From: Methylopila sp. M107
GTDB taxonomy: Bacteria; Pseudomonadota; Alphaproteobacteria; Rhizobiales; Methylopilaceae
Length of the DNA: 64,000 nucleotides
Assembly: GCF_000384475.1 (NCBI RefSeq)
Contig: NZ_ARWB01000001.1
Location: 3,934,501-3,998,500 of the forward strand
Direction of reading: 5' to 3'
Each line of letters starts with the position of its first letter. Position 1 is the stretch's first letter. The notes beneath the pieces were generated by a model. It was not told where the DNA came from. It did not search any database and worked only from the letters and a program-made list of their open reading frames with translations. Shown here piece by piece: positions 8,169-18,401 of this stretch. The translations under genes were made by a program, and so were the position numbers.

Positions 8169-8357
8169 ATGGGTCGATTCACTCCGCCACAAAAACCATC
8201 TGATCACCGCGCACGCTTGGCGCGCGATAGCGACCATCCAGTCACCGAGCCAATCCGCGGGAATCTGCTTGCAGTTCTCGCCACACTCGGACCGATCGCG
8301 GAGGAGCTTCCCGACGTCGATCTGGGCTTATTGCCGCCCGATGACGTCGATCTGTGA
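8169..8357 (+). CDS. small protein with a VapB-antitoxin-like C-terminus (orphan)
   Basis: 62 aa. The start is ATG 8169 with GGGAG eight bases upstream. The tail, EPIRGNLLAVLATLGPIAEE then LPDVDLGLLPPDDVDL, resembles the toxin-binding end of AbrB-type VapB antitoxins, where a run like 'LLAVLATLEPLDEDFPDID...PLDDVEL' follows the DNA-binding domain. The AbrB half is missing, replaced by a charged 28-residue N-terminus, and neither other forward frame restores it. No PIN-domain VapC toxin lies nearby. Base composition is less GC-rich than in neighbouring genes. It could be a remnant of a lost TA module or a stand-alone toxin neutraliser; family assignment is from memory of VapB tails. Confidence 0.4.
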   Translation: MGRFTPPQKPSDHRARLARDSDHPVTEPIRGNLLAVLATLGPIAEELPDVDLGLLPPDDVDL

Positions 8358-8388
8358 GCGTGACGGCCTCGGCTGGGCGATCCTGCGA

Positions 8389-8922
8389 TTACGGCACCAC
8401 CACCACACGCGTGCCGACGCCGACCTCGCGATAGAGCTCGACGATGTCCTCGTTGCGCATGCGGATGCAGCCATAGGACGCATAGGTGCCGATCGACCGC
8501 GGCCGGTTGGTGCCGTGGATCGCGTACTGGTCGCGGTCGAGCAGCAGCGCGCGCGGGCCCATCGGGTTCGACTTGACGCCCCCCGCGATGACGTTCGGCA
8601 AATGGGGGTGGTCGGCCTTCACGGCGGCGGGCGGCGACCAGGAGGGCTGGACGTACTTGCCGCGGATGCGGGCCGAGCCGAGCCACGCCCGGCCGGGCTT
8701 GCCGACCGCCACGCGGTAGCGCACGACGCCCTTGCCCCAGCCGCGGACCAGATAGAGCGCGCGCTCGGAGTTCGAGATCACGATGGTCCCGGCTCCGTAG
8801 GCCGACGGATCGAACCCAGCGGTCTGGCGCGCCTGCGCGGCGGACAGACCGGCGAGAAGCGCCGCCGTCGCCAGCGCAGCACGGGACGTGAAACGAGTAA
8901 GAGTCCAGATCATGCGCGACAT
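8389..8922 (-). CDS. periplasmic L,D-transpeptidase (YkuD/ErfK type), first tandem copy
   Basis: 177 aa with a signal peptide (MIWTLTRFTSRAALATAALL, cleavage near AQA). The YkuD catalytic block HGTNRPRSIG (His about 136) and SYGCIRMRN (Cys about 152) is complete. Such enzymes form 3-3 peptidoglycan crosslinks or attach proteins to peptidoglycan. ATG at 8913 (third codon later) is an equally good start. A paralogue with the same architecture lies just upstream on the same strand. Confidence 0.9.
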   Translation of the reverse strand: MSRMIWTLTRFTSRAALATAALLAGLSAAQARQTAGFDPSAYGAGTIVISNSERALYLVRGWGKGVVRYRVAVGKPGRAWLGSARIRGKYVQPSWSPPAAVKADHPHLPNVIAGGVKSNPMGPRALLLDRDQYAIHGTNRPRSIGTYASYGCIRMRNEDIVELYREVGVGTRVVVVP

Positions 8923-9081
8923 CCCGGCTGCGGCAGCCCGTCCATCGACTGCGGGCGTTGCTTTCAGGTTTGCGTATGATCCGCCAAGAGTTCGTTACGA
9001 TGCGCGAGGCTCCAAGTCGTATCCGCCGGTTTACCTTAACGGACCAAGTGCAGCCGGCCGGGGTTCACTTGACCGCCCGCG

Positions 9082-9609
9082 TCAGGGCGTGACCACGACC
9101 TTGTCGCCGACATTGACCCGCTCGTAGAGGTCGAGGATGTCCGGGTTGCGCATGCGGATGCACCCGTAGGAGGCGAAGGTGCCGATCGATGAGGGGCGAT
9201 TGGTGCCGTGGATCGCGTACTGGTCGCGGTCGAGCACAATGGCGCGCGGCCCCATCGGGTTCCGCGGGCTGCCGCCGGGGATGAAGTCCGGGATGTTGGG
9301 CTTGTCGCGCTTGACGTCTTCGGGCGGCGCCCAGTGCGGCTTCACATACTTGCCCTTGACGTAGGCCGCGCCCAGCCACTGCTTGGCCTGGCGGCCGACC
9401 GCGACCGGATAGCGATAGGCCTTGCCGCGGCCGAGCACGTAGTACAGCGCGCGCTCCCGGTTCCGGATCACGATCGTGCCGGCGTATTCGTCGGTCTTGA
9501 ACGAGACCTCCGCGCGCTTCGCGGCGATCGACTGCGTCGGCGCCGCGAGCAGCCCGACCATAAGGCCGGCCGCGGCGAGCAGTGTTTTTGCAAACAGGTG
9601 GAATTGCAC
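9082..9609 (-). CDS. periplasmic L,D-transpeptidase (YkuD/ErfK type), second tandem copy
   Basis: 175 aa, signal peptide MQFHLFAKTLLAAAGLMVGL with cleavage near SIAA. The catalytic block AIHGTNRPSSIG and SYGCIRMRNPDILDLY is intact. Its layout matches the neighbouring copy (IVIRNRERALYYV versus IVISNSERALYLV, then KGKYVKPHW versus RGKYVQPSW), so the two arose by duplication. The 159-bp gap between them carries no clear terminator, so co-transcription is possible. Confidence 0.9.
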   Translation of the reverse strand: MQFHLFAKTLLAAAGLMVGLLAAPTQSIAAKRAEVSFKTDEYAGTIVIRNRERALYYVLGRGKAYRYPVAVGRQAKQWLGAAYVKGKYVKPHWAPPEDVKRDKPNIPDFIPGGSPRNPMGPRAIVLDRDQYAIHGTNRPSSIGTFASYGCIRMRNPDILDLYERVNVGDKVVVTP

Positions 9610-9776
9610 GTTTGGCGTTCCCGAGATCCGGCCCTCAGCCGGGACTTAAAGGTCAACCGTGGCGAGACGGCAAGCGGCGATGCGGCGCGCCGTCGATCGG
9701 GCGCGCGGACTTTTCGCCGTGCGCGGTCCATGGTTCACTTGCAATCGCCGTCGCATGTCGCTGCCCCGGGTCCTCG

Positions 9777-11144
9777 ATGCGCAACATTCTGATCTTCTCC
9801 GACGGCACCGGCCAGGCCGGCGGGCGAACGCCCGACCAGGACATAAGCAACGTCTACAAGCTCTACCGCGCGACGCGCTGCGACACCGACAGCACGGTCG
9901 ATCCGCGAACGCAGATCGCGTTCTACGACGCCGGCCTCGGGGCCGATCCCGAAGGCCTCGGCGTGTTCGGCCGAACCTATCGCAGGTTGCGCAACATCGT
10001 GGGGAGCGCGCTCGGCGTCGGCATCGACCAGAACATCATCGACTGCTACGCCGCCCTCGTGCGGGTCTGGCGGCCGGGCGACCGTATCTTCCTGATCGGG
10101 TTCAGCCGCGGCGCCTTCACCGTGCGGTGCGTCGGCGGCGTGCTCGGCCTGTGCGGACTGCCGACGACGGGGCCGGGAAACACCGGCTTGCTGCGCGACC
10201 AGAAATCCGCGGCCGCGATCGCGGCTCGCGCCGTGAAGATCTACCAGCTTGGCGCCGGGGAGACGGCTGGCCCGAAGCCGGAAGAACGCAGGAAGCAGGC
10301 GGCGGATTTTCGGCGGGAGTTCGGGTCCGGCTCTCCCGATGCGGGAGGCGAAAGCAACGCCGTGCCGTACTTCATCGGCGTGTTCGACACGGTCGGGACC
10401 ATCGCCAATCTGAGTTCGTTCGTGCTGATCGGCGCCCCGGCGCTCGCTTTGCTGATTTTCGGCCTGATGGCCGGCTTCGCCGGCGGTCTGCCCCGCGCCT
10501 TCGCCTGGATGGGGGCGGCGGCGTCCGCTGTCGCCCTGATCGCAGGTCTCTGGACGCTGCTGGGCGGCCGATATGGCGGCGACGACAAGAACTGGCGGGT
10601 GCGGCTCGCGACCGTCGTCCCGTTCCTGAAGCCTTTCAAGTTCTATGACGCGCATCTGCACAAGGACGTTCGATTCGCCCGTCAGGCGCTCTCGATCGAC
10701 GAGAACCGGGACGACTTTCGCGTCGTGCTTTGGGACGAAGACGATTCAACCGCCCGGATGGACGAGGGCTCGCGCCGCATGCGGCAGGTCTGGTTCGCGG
10801 GCGTTCATTCGGACATTGGCGGCAGCTACCCGGAGGCTGAATCGCGTCTGTCGGATATTGCGCTCGAGTGGATGGCGCGCGAACTCGCCGAACTTCCAGA
10901 TCCGCCGCAGTTCGCCGAAGGGCGGCTCAAGATCTTCCCTTCGGCGCTCGGCATGCAGCATGACGAACTGAAGGCGGCCCGCGGGTGGATCCCGGGGCCG
11001 CGGGCGAATGTCGGCCAGCGCGGCCGCATCCATGAGTCCGTGGCGGAGCGCTTCGCCGCGCCCGGCGTGCAGCTCTACGATCTGACCGGGCCTTACCGGC
11101 CGCCCGGCCTCAAGAACCATCCGGATTTCAAGCGCTATTACTGA
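9777..11144 (+). CDS. DUF2235 (Tle1-like) alpha/beta hydrolase with internal membrane segments
   Basis: 455 aa. The N-terminus MRNILIFSDGTGQAGG and the nucleophile motif GFSRGAF (GxSxG, about residue 110) are typical of DUF2235, the family of T6SS phospholipase effectors Tle1 and many non-secreted relatives. Around residues 210-265 two or three hydrophobic helices (FVLIGAPALALLIFGLMAG and AAASAVALIAGLWTLLGG) interrupt the hydrolase domain. The second half has 'VWFAGVHSDIGGSYPE', the usual His/Asp region. The ATG at 9777 is chosen because the family starts there. No T6SS, VgrG or immunity gene is nearby, so a housekeeping lipid hydrolase is as likely as an effector. Confidence 0.8.
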   Translation: MRNILIFSDGTGQAGGRTPDQDISNVYKLYRATRCDTDSTVDPRTQIAFYDAGLGADPEGLGVFGRTYRRLRNIVGSALGVGIDQNIIDCYAALVRVWRPGDRIFLIGFSRGAFTVRCVGGVLGLCGLPTTGPGNTGLLRDQKSAAAIAARAVKIYQLGAGETAGPKPEERRKQAADFRREFGSGSPDAGGESNAVPYFIGVFDTVGTIANLSSFVLIGAPALALLIFGLMAGFAGGLPRAFAWMGAAASAVALIAGLWTLLGGRYGGDDKNWRVRLATVVPFLKPFKFYDAHLHKDVRFARQALSIDENRDDFRVVLWDEDDSTARMDEGSRRMRQVWFAGVHSDIGGSYPEAESRLSDIALEWMARELAELPDPPQFAEGRLKIFPSALGMQHDELKAARGWIPGPRANVGQRGRIHESVAERFAAPGVQLYDLTGPYRPPGLKNHPDFKRYY

Positions 11145-11168
11145 GAGCGCGGCGCAGCCGCCGCGCTC
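11145..11168. terminator. bidirectional hairpin between convergent genes
   Basis: A perfect 10-bp stem, GAGCGCGGCG (11145-11154) and CGCCGCGCTC (11159-11168), with loop CAGC, starts on the base after the DUF2235 stop and lies 20 bp from the acs stop. It lacks a T-run, so efficiency is uncertain, but the place between convergent genes supports termination. Confidence 0.55.
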
Positions 11169-11188
11169 CCGGAGCCGCAGGCCGCGCC

Positions 11189-13147
<1,959 letters not shown>

Positions 13148-13352
13148 CGGACTTCGCCTCCCTGGGGCGCTTTTTTCTTCGCCGCGTTCGCGCGCGGCGG
13201 ATCGTTGTCGCCGCCATTGGCGGCGAGCATGGCCGAAGCCTAAGGCACTTCGCGCGGCGTTCTCAAGCGGTTCGGTCTCGTACTTTGAGGGCAAGGCGGT
13301 CGAGCGACGAGCGGCGGAGCGTGCTATGGGCCGAGCAGGAAGGATCGACCCG

Positions 13353-13580
13353 ATGACCCGCTACGTCCGCTTCGAAGAGATTGACGGCGACCTGATGGTG
13401 CGTGTGCCGGCGGATTTGGCCGCGGAACTCGGCTTCGTCGCCGGGGACGCCGCGGCGATGTCGCACGGCGCGGCCGAACTGGTGATCGCCCGCGCGGAAG
13501 AGCGAATCCAGCACCAGCTAAGGCTTGGGCGAAAGATCATGAAGGAGAACGCCGGCGTGCTCGCCGCCCTGGCGAAATGA
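13353..13580 (+). CDS. AbrB/SpoVT-like small protein, possible orphan antitoxin
   Basis: 75 aa. Residues 4-45 ([20 protein letters not shown] then [20 protein letters not shown]) look like a swapped-hairpin AbrB/MazE domain, followed by a charged helix. GGAAGGA upstream supports ATG 13353. No toxin gene is adjacent: acs is divergent and the LicD-like gene convergent. It could be a stand-alone regulator; the family call is by pattern only. Confidence 0.6.
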   Translation: MTRYVRFEEIDGDLMVRVPADLAAELGFVAGDAAAMSHGAAELVIARAEERIQHQLRLGRKIMKENAGVLAALAK

Positions 13581-13599
13581 GCGGGCGCGAGCCGCAGCG

Positions 13600-14694
13600 T
13601 CATCCGGTTCCGGCCGCGGCGTCGGACCGCGCGGCCTCGGCCGCGTGTCTGGCGGCGAGCGCGGCGCGAAGCTGTCCGGAAAGCTCCGGAGGCATCTCGG
13701 CGCTGAGCGCGAGCAGGTCGTCATCGCTCAGCGTGAGGCCGGACAGCGCCTCGTCCACGCCCGGAAACTTCGGTTTCTTCCAGAACGGGTCGGCCGTGCG
13801 CCATGAGGCGCCGAAAACGCGTTCCGCCTTCTCGACCATGCGGTTGGGCGCCCAGACCTCGCGGTCTCCGAAGCGCGTGCGCCGCAGCGGGTTGATCAGG
13901 CCTTCGCCGCCCGGAATCCGTACGAAGGTCGGCCGGCAATAATAGCCCTCGGCGTCGATATAGGCCGGGAAGACGTCGATCTCCGCCGCGGCGGCGTGCG
14001 AACGCCATTTGAAATGGCGCCGCCGGATATGGCCGACATGGTTGACGATGCGGACGTCCTCGCCCCTCCGGAACAGCTCGCCGAGGAACGCCAGATATTC
14101 GGTCTTGAGCGTCGCGGCGTCGCGCGCGTCCGAGAGATAGGCGGCGTCGAAGTCGACGTCGTGGTCGATCGCGCGGCCGTCGCGCGCCGCGCCGAGAAAC
14201 GTGCCGCCGACGGCGTGCAGATGGCGGCCGAGCATGTCGTGAACGAGCCGGTCGCAATGCTCGTAATGGTCCAGGATCGCGGCGAGGCCAGCGTCCCGGA
14301 CCGCGAACGGCTCCCGCAGCTCGCCCTTGGAGGTCAGCACGAAGCCGTCGCGAAGCTTGGCCGTGACCTCGCGGACGAAATCCGGCGCCGCCGCCACGGC
14401 GGACCGCTTGGCCTGCGCCTTGGCGGCGAACGGAATCTCGACGGCGCCCGACATGACGGCGAGGGGCACGCCCGCCGCGAGCAGCGCCTGCAGACCGGCC
14501 GCCAGCACGAAGCGGAAGGTCCAGAGGTCGGCCTCGCCGCCGTCCCGCACGGGGGTGGTCTCGGCGAGCGTCATGTCCGAAAGCCGCAAGGCGACCGAAC
14601 GCGGCGCCTCGCCGGGCGCGCGGGCCCGAACCTGGCCGGTGAGAACCAGCCGTTCGCCGCGTTGTATCATCCGCGTGACGCCGCTTGCGGTCAT
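13600..14694 (-). CDS. LicD/fukutin-like nucleotidyltransferase-fold protein
   Basis: 364 aa. The central motif GGTFLGAARDGRAIDHDVDFD matches the LicD/FKTN pattern 'GT-LG-x-R-x-G-x-I-x-x-DxDxD' of phosphotransferases that decorate cell-surface glycans with phosphocholine or similar groups. The first 110 residues form a separate beta-rich domain (GERLVLTGQVRARAPGEAP) of unknown kind. Later 'WRSHAAAAEIDVFPAY' supplies another acidic residue. The exact acceptor is unknown. Start may be ATG 14694 or 14670. It lies downstream of the EVE and methyltransferase genes on the same strand with a 68-bp gap. Confidence 0.65.
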   Translation of the reverse strand: MTASGVTRMIQRGERLVLTGQVRARAPGEAPRSVALRLSDMTLAETTPVRDGGEADLWTFRFVLAAGLQALLAAGVPLAVMSGAVEIPFAAKAQAKRSAVAAAPDFVREVTAKLRDGFVLTSKGELREPFAVRDAGLAAILDHYEHCDRLVHDMLGRHLHAVGGTFLGAARDGRAIDHDVDFDAAYLSDARDAATLKTEYLAFLGELFRRGEDVRIVNHVGHIRRRHFKWRSHAAAAEIDVFPAYIDAEGYYCRPTFVRIPGGEGLINPLRRTRFGDREVWAPNRMVEKAERVFGASWRTADPFWKKPKFPGVDEALSGLTLSDDDLLALSAEMPPELSGQLRAALAARHAAEAARSDAAAGTG

Positions 14695-14762
14695 CGAACC
14701 TCTCTTGGCGATCCACCAGGATCACCTGACCGTGTTCGCAATCGCGCTCTGTCACACTTCCG

Positions 14763-15440
14763 TCAAGAGCCTCCGTCGGCCGGCGCGGTCGGCATGAGGC
14801 GCCAGACCGTGGTCTTCTTGATTTCGGCGTCCTCAAGGTCGCGCGTCACCGGGACCTGATAGGTCTCCAGCGTCTGCAGCCGTTCGCCCGGAAGATAGTA
14901 CCGTCCGGGGTCGCCGATCAGCACCGGGACTCCGTCCGCCAGAAACCCGTCGAGCCAGGCGAGCAGGCGCGCGGCGAGGCCGCGCTCGTAGAACAGGTCG
15001 CCGACCGTCACGAGATCGACGGTCGGGCGCGCGCCTCCGATGAGGTCGGCGCCCGAAATCTCGACCGAGACGCCGTTCGCCGCGGCGTTGACGCCGATCG
15101 CGGCCAGCGCGAAGCGGTCGACGTCGGCGGCGAGCGCGGAGGCGGCCCCCGCCTTCATGGCCGCGATCGCCACCAGCCCCGAGCCCGAACCGAGATCGAG
15201 CACGCGCCGCCCGCGCGCCTCGTCGGGATGGTCGAGCAGGAAGCGCGCGAGCGCCTGGCCGCCGGCCCAGGCGAAGGCCCAGAACGGGGGAGGCAGCCCG
15301 GCCTCGGCAAGCTCCTCCTCGGTCTTCGACCAGAGCGGCACCGCCTCGTCCGCGACCCGCAAGGTGATCTCGGGAACGAGCGGCACGGGCCGCGTCCGGG
15401 TTTCGGCGCGGACGAAGGCGTCCGGATCGGGAATCTTCAA
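14763..15440 (-). CDS. ETF-beta lysine methyltransferase (METTL20/ETFBKMT family)
   Basis: 225 aa class I SAM methyltransferase. Motif I is RRVLDLGSGSGLVAIAAMKAG (about residues 78-98). The post-domain motif IGDPGRYYLP matches the D-P-G-R-x-Y motif of the METTL20 group, which trimethylates lysines of electron transfer flavoprotein beta in mitochondria and in Agrobacterium. It might alternatively methylate another protein such as L11. The EVE gene ends 16 bp upstream on the same strand, so they are probably co-transcribed. Confidence 0.75.
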   Translation of the reverse strand: MKIPDPDAFVRAETRTRPVPLVPEITLRVADEAVPLWSKTEEELAEAGLPPPFWAFAWAGGQALARFLLDHPDEARGRRVLDLGSGSGLVAIAAMKAGAASALAADVDRFALAAIGVNAAANGVSVEISGADLIGGARPTVDLVTVGDLFYERGLAARLLAWLDGFLADGVPVLIGDPGRYYLPGERLQTLETYQVPVTRDLEDAEIKKTTVWRLMPTAPADGGS

Positions 15441-15456
15441 GGTCGGCCGCGGGCTC

Positions 15457-15876
15457 TCACGGCTTCAGCCCGCCCATGCGGCGGACTTCCGCCCATTCGT
15501 CGTCCGTCACGGGCTGGACGGACAGGCGCGAGTTTGAGGTCAGCGCCATCTTGGCGAGCTTTGGGTTGGCCTTGGCGTCCGCGAGCGTGACCGGCTTGGC
15601 CATGTCCTCCACGGCGCGGATGTCGACGCATTCCCAGGTCGGATTGTCGGAGGTCGAGTCCGGGTGGACGAGCTTCGACACCTCGACGACGCCGACGATC
15701 TCCTTGCCCTCGTTCGAATGGTAGAAGAAGCCGCGGTCGCCGAGCTTCATCGCCCGCATGTTGTTGCGCGCCTGGTAATTGCGCACGCCGGTCCATTCGG
15801 TCCCGGCTTCGCCGGCGGCCTTCTGCTGCTCCCAGGACCAGCTGTCGGGTTCGGATTTGAACAGCCAGTAGGCCAT
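15457..15876 (-). CDS. EVE domain protein
   Basis: 139 aa consisting of a single EVE/PUA-like domain: MAYWLFKSEPDSWSWEQQ, 'GVRNYQARNNMRAMKLGDRG', 'FFYHSNEGKEIVGVVEV'. EVE domains bind modified bases in DNA or RNA (YTH relatives); the cellular target of the bacterial stand-alone form is not established. It lies in the tsaD-gpsA-EVE neighbourhood common in Rhizobiales. Confidence 0.9.
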   Translation of the reverse strand: MAYWLFKSEPDSWSWEQQKAAGEAGTEWTGVRNYQARNNMRAMKLGDRGFFYHSNEGKEIVGVVEVSKLVHPDSTSDNPTWECVDIRAVEDMAKPVTLADAKANPKLAKMALTSNSRLSVQPVTDDEWAEVRRMGGLKP

Positions 15877-15951
15877 TGGGCGGGCTCCAGGGAATTGGAG
15901 CGCGACGCTCCTCGAGATGCGTTTAAAGCGAGCCGCTACCAGAATGAAGCG

Positions 15952-16935
15952 TCATGCTTCCGCCCGCAGCGGGCGGGCGAGCAGGCGTTCGACGGCGGCC
16001 GCGACGGCGAGGCGCCCCGCAACGACCTCGGCGACCGCGGCCGAAACCGGCATCTCGACCTCGTGCCTCTCGGCGAGCGCGACCAGCGCATCGGCGGTCG
16101 CGGCGCCTTCCGCGAGCTTTGCGGGCGGCGGGAGCCCACGCCCCAGCGCGAGGCCGAGCGAAAAATTGCGGGATTTTTCGCTGGTCGCGGTGAGCACGAG
16201 GTCGCCGAGCCCCGAAAGTCCCGACAAGGTTTCGGGCCTGGCGCCCAGCGCGCTCCCAAGCCGCGCGAGCTCGGCGAAGCCGCGCGCGATCAGCGCCGCG
16301 GCCGCGCTCTCTCCGAGCCCCGCGCCCTCGACCACGCCGGCCGCGATGGCGAGCACGTTCTTGGCCGCGCCGCCGAGCGCGACGCCGGCGAGGTCGCCCG
16401 AGCGATAGGGCCGGAACGAACGGGTCGCGAGCGACGCCGCGATCGTTCCCGCGACGCCTTCGTCGGAGGCGGCGAGCGTCACAGCGGTCGGCAGGCCGCG
16501 GGCGACGTCGTCGGCGAAGCTTGGACCCGACAGCAGGGCGACGTTGCGGCCCGGCAGGGCTTGGGCGAGCACGACATGCGGCAGCGCCAGCGTTCCGCGC
16601 TCGACGCCCTTGCAGCAGGCGACGACGGGCGCGCCCGCCTTGAGGAGCTGCGCGAGCTGCACGGTGACCGCGCGCAGCGTCTGGGTCGGCGTGACGATCA
16701 GCACGATGTCGGCGCCGCCGACCGCCTCGATCTCGGACGTCGGGGTCACGCCCGGATGAAGCGCGATCCCCGGCAGCTTCGCGGCGTTCTCGCGGGCGCG
16801 GCGGATTTCGGCCATCGCCGCGCCGTCCCGCCCGACAAGCGGGACGGGGGCGCCGCTCGCCTCCGCCGCGACGTTCGCGAGCGCCGTGCCCCATGCGCCG
16901 GCGCCGACGACCGCGACATGCGGCCGGCCGCTCAC
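15952..16935 (-). CDS. gpsA: NAD(P)-dependent glycerol-3-phosphate dehydrogenase
   Basis: Makes sn-glycerol-3-phosphate from DHAP for phospholipids. VAVVGAGAWGTALA is the N-terminal dinucleotide fold; ACCKGVE and 'LSGPSFADDVARGLPTAV' and GGAAKNVLAIAAG (catalytic Lys) follow. Three in-frame GTG codons at 16977, 16956 and 16935 lie in three tandem 21-bp units; I choose 16935 (327 aa) because the product then starts eight residues before the Rossmann glycine motif like other GpsA proteins. GTG 16977 would overlap the tsaD stop as GTGA and give 341 aa. Confidence 0.93.
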   Translation of the reverse strand: MSGRPHVAVVGAGAWGTALANVAAEASGAPVPLVGRDGAAMAEIRRARENAAKLPGIALHPGVTPTSEIEAVGGADIVLIVTPTQTLRAVTVQLAQLLKAGAPVVACCKGVERGTLALPHVVLAQALPGRNVALLSGPSFADDVARGLPTAVTLAASDEGVAGTIAASLATRSFRPYRSGDLAGVALGGAAKNVLAIAAGVVEGAGLGESAAAALIARGFAELARLGSALGARPETLSGLSGLGDLVLTATSEKSRNFSLGLALGRGLPPPAKLAEGAATADALVALAERHEVEMPVSAAVAEVVAGRLAVAAAVERLLARPLRAEA

Positions 16936-16977
16936 GGTTTGGCTTCCACCGCTCACGCTTCGGGGCCCACCGCTCAC
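16915..16977 (-). repeat. three 21-bp direct repeats each carrying a GTG start for gpsA
   Basis: On the minus strand, units starting at 16977, 16956 and 16935 each begin GTGAGCGG and are exactly 21 bases (7 codons) long. The first GTGA overlaps the tsaD stop. The arrangement looks like slippage duplication of a coupled stop-start junction. Confidence 0.7.
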
Positions 16978-18029
16978 GCTTTGGCTCCCGGCTGTGCGGC
17001 GGCCATGTCGAGCGGCCAGCGCGGGCGCGGGGCGAAATCGAGCCCGTCGACGAGGCCGAGCGCGAGCCGCTCCGCCCCGGCCCAGGCGATCATCGCGCCA
17101 TTGTCGCCGCACAGCGACAGCGGCGGCGCGACCATGCGCGTCCCCGATTCGCCTGCGAGCCGCAGCAGCGCCTGGCGGATCGGCCCGTTGGCCGCGACTC
17201 CGCCCGCCGCGACCAGCGCGCTCGGCCGTCCAAATCGTTCGCCGAACAGCCGCCACGCGGCGCGTGTCCGGTTGGCGACGACGTCGACCACGGCGGCCTG
17301 AAAACTCGCGCACAGGTCGTCGACGTCGGTTTCCGACAGCGGCGCGATCCGTTCGGCCTCGATTCGGACGGCGGTCTTCAGGCCGGACAGCGAAAAATTG
17401 GGTTCGGCCCGTCCCTGCATCGGCCGCGGAAAGGCGAACCGCGCCGGATCGCCCGTGGCGGCGCGCTTTTCCACCATCGGCCCGCCCGGATAGCCGAGCC
17501 CGAGCATCTTGGCGACCTTGTCGAAGGCCTCGCCCAACGCGTCGTCGAGCGTCGAGCCGAGCCGCACATACTCGCCGACGCCGAGCACCGCGAGCAGCTG
17601 GGTGTGGCCGCCGGAGGCGAGCAGCAGGAGGTAGGGAAACGCGACGCCGTCCGTCAGCCGCGCCGTCAGCGCATGGGCTTCCAGATGGTTCACCGCGACG
17701 AACGGCTTTCCGGCGACGAGCGAATAGGCCTTGCCGGCGGTGAGCCCGACGATCACCCCGCCGACGAGGCCCGGTCCCGCCGCCGCCGCGACGCCGTCGA
17801 GGCCCGCGACCGCGAGCCCTGCGTCCGCCAGCGCCTGCGCCACAACGCCGTCGAGCGCCTCGACATGGGCGCGCGCCGCGATCTCGGGCACCACGCCGCC
17901 ATAGGCCGAATGCTCCTCGACCTGCGCGCGCACGACGTTGGACAGGATCTCGCCCGGCCCGTCGCCCGCCCGCCGCACGATGGCGGCGGCGGTCTCGTCG
18001 CAGGTCGTCTCGATGCCGAGGACGAGCAT
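16974..18029 (-). CDS. tsaD: tRNA N6-adenosine threonylcarbamoyltransferase
   Basis: 351 aa Kae1/TsaD protein that transfers threonylcarbamoyl to A37 of ANN-decoding tRNAs. It begins [18 protein letters not shown], has the metal-binding HxxxH in 'NHLEAHALT', and the 'SGGHTQL' and '[18 protein letters not shown]' nucleotide-binding segments. Its stop overlaps the first possible gpsA start. The TsaB, TsaC and TsaE partners are not in the window. Confidence 0.96.
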   Translation of the reverse strand: MLVLGIETTCDETAAAIVRRAGDGPGEILSNVVRAQVEEHSAYGGVVPEIAARAHVEALDGVVAQALADAGLAVAGLDGVAAAAGPGLVGGVIVGLTAGKAYSLVAGKPFVAVNHLEAHALTARLTDGVAFPYLLLLASGGHTQLLAVLGVGEYVRLGSTLDDALGEAFDKVAKMLGLGYPGGPMVEKRAATGDPARFAFPRPMQGRAEPNFSLSGLKTAVRIEAERIAPLSETDVDDLCASFQAAVVDVVANRTRAAWRLFGERFGRPSALVAAGGVAANGPIRQALLRLAGESGTRMVAPPLSLCGDNGAMIAWAGAERLALGLVDGLDFAPRPRWPLDMAAAQPGAKA

Positions 18030-18104
18030 CTTGGGCGGGCGGCTCCGATTGAAATGTCGCGGGATGCATAGCGGGGCGCGCGGGAGAGCGCCACCCGCGG
18101 CGGA

Positions 18105-18398
18105 TCAGGCGACCAGCGCTCTTGCGACGGCTTCGGGCTCACGGTCGATGATGACGAGCAGCGACCTCGCGACGCCGTCGGGATTGCTGCGTCCCTGCTC
18201 CCAGTCGCGCAGCGTGCCGAGCGCGAAGCCGTATTGGGTTGCAAAGGCGCGCTGGGTCAGTCCCGTCCTGCGTCGAATGGCCTTGACGTCGACCGACGCA
18301 GGGATGTGAACGCGATAGGTCGACGGATCGGCCTCGCCCTTGGCGATCGACGCCGCCTCCCGAAGGCCCTCTGCGATTTCGTCGAAAATCCTGCTCAT
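18105..18398 (-). CDS. higA: HigA-like XRE antitoxin
   Basis: 97 aa. Residues about 37-90 form a helix-turn-helix (IRRRTGLTQRAFATQYGFAL, then LRDWEQGRSNPDG), typical of HigA/NadS antitoxins that bind DNA and the toxin. It follows the toxin gene by 3 bp, the toxin-first order of higBA loci. It probably represses its own operon through the palindrome upstream of higB. Confidence 0.88.
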   Translation of the reverse strand: MSRIFDEIAEGLREAASIAKGEADPSTYRVHIPASVDVKAIRRRTGLTQRAFATQYGFALGTLRDWEQGRSNPDGVARSLLVIIDREPEAVARALVA

Positions 18399-18401
18399 GG
18401 C

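Noticed and set aside
13600-14694. LicD-like protein read as an antitoxin/toxin nucleotidyltransferase pair with the AbrB-like gene
   Set aside because: The two genes are convergent, not an operon, and the nucleotidyltransferase motif pattern is LicD/fukutin-like rather than MNT or AbiEii type.
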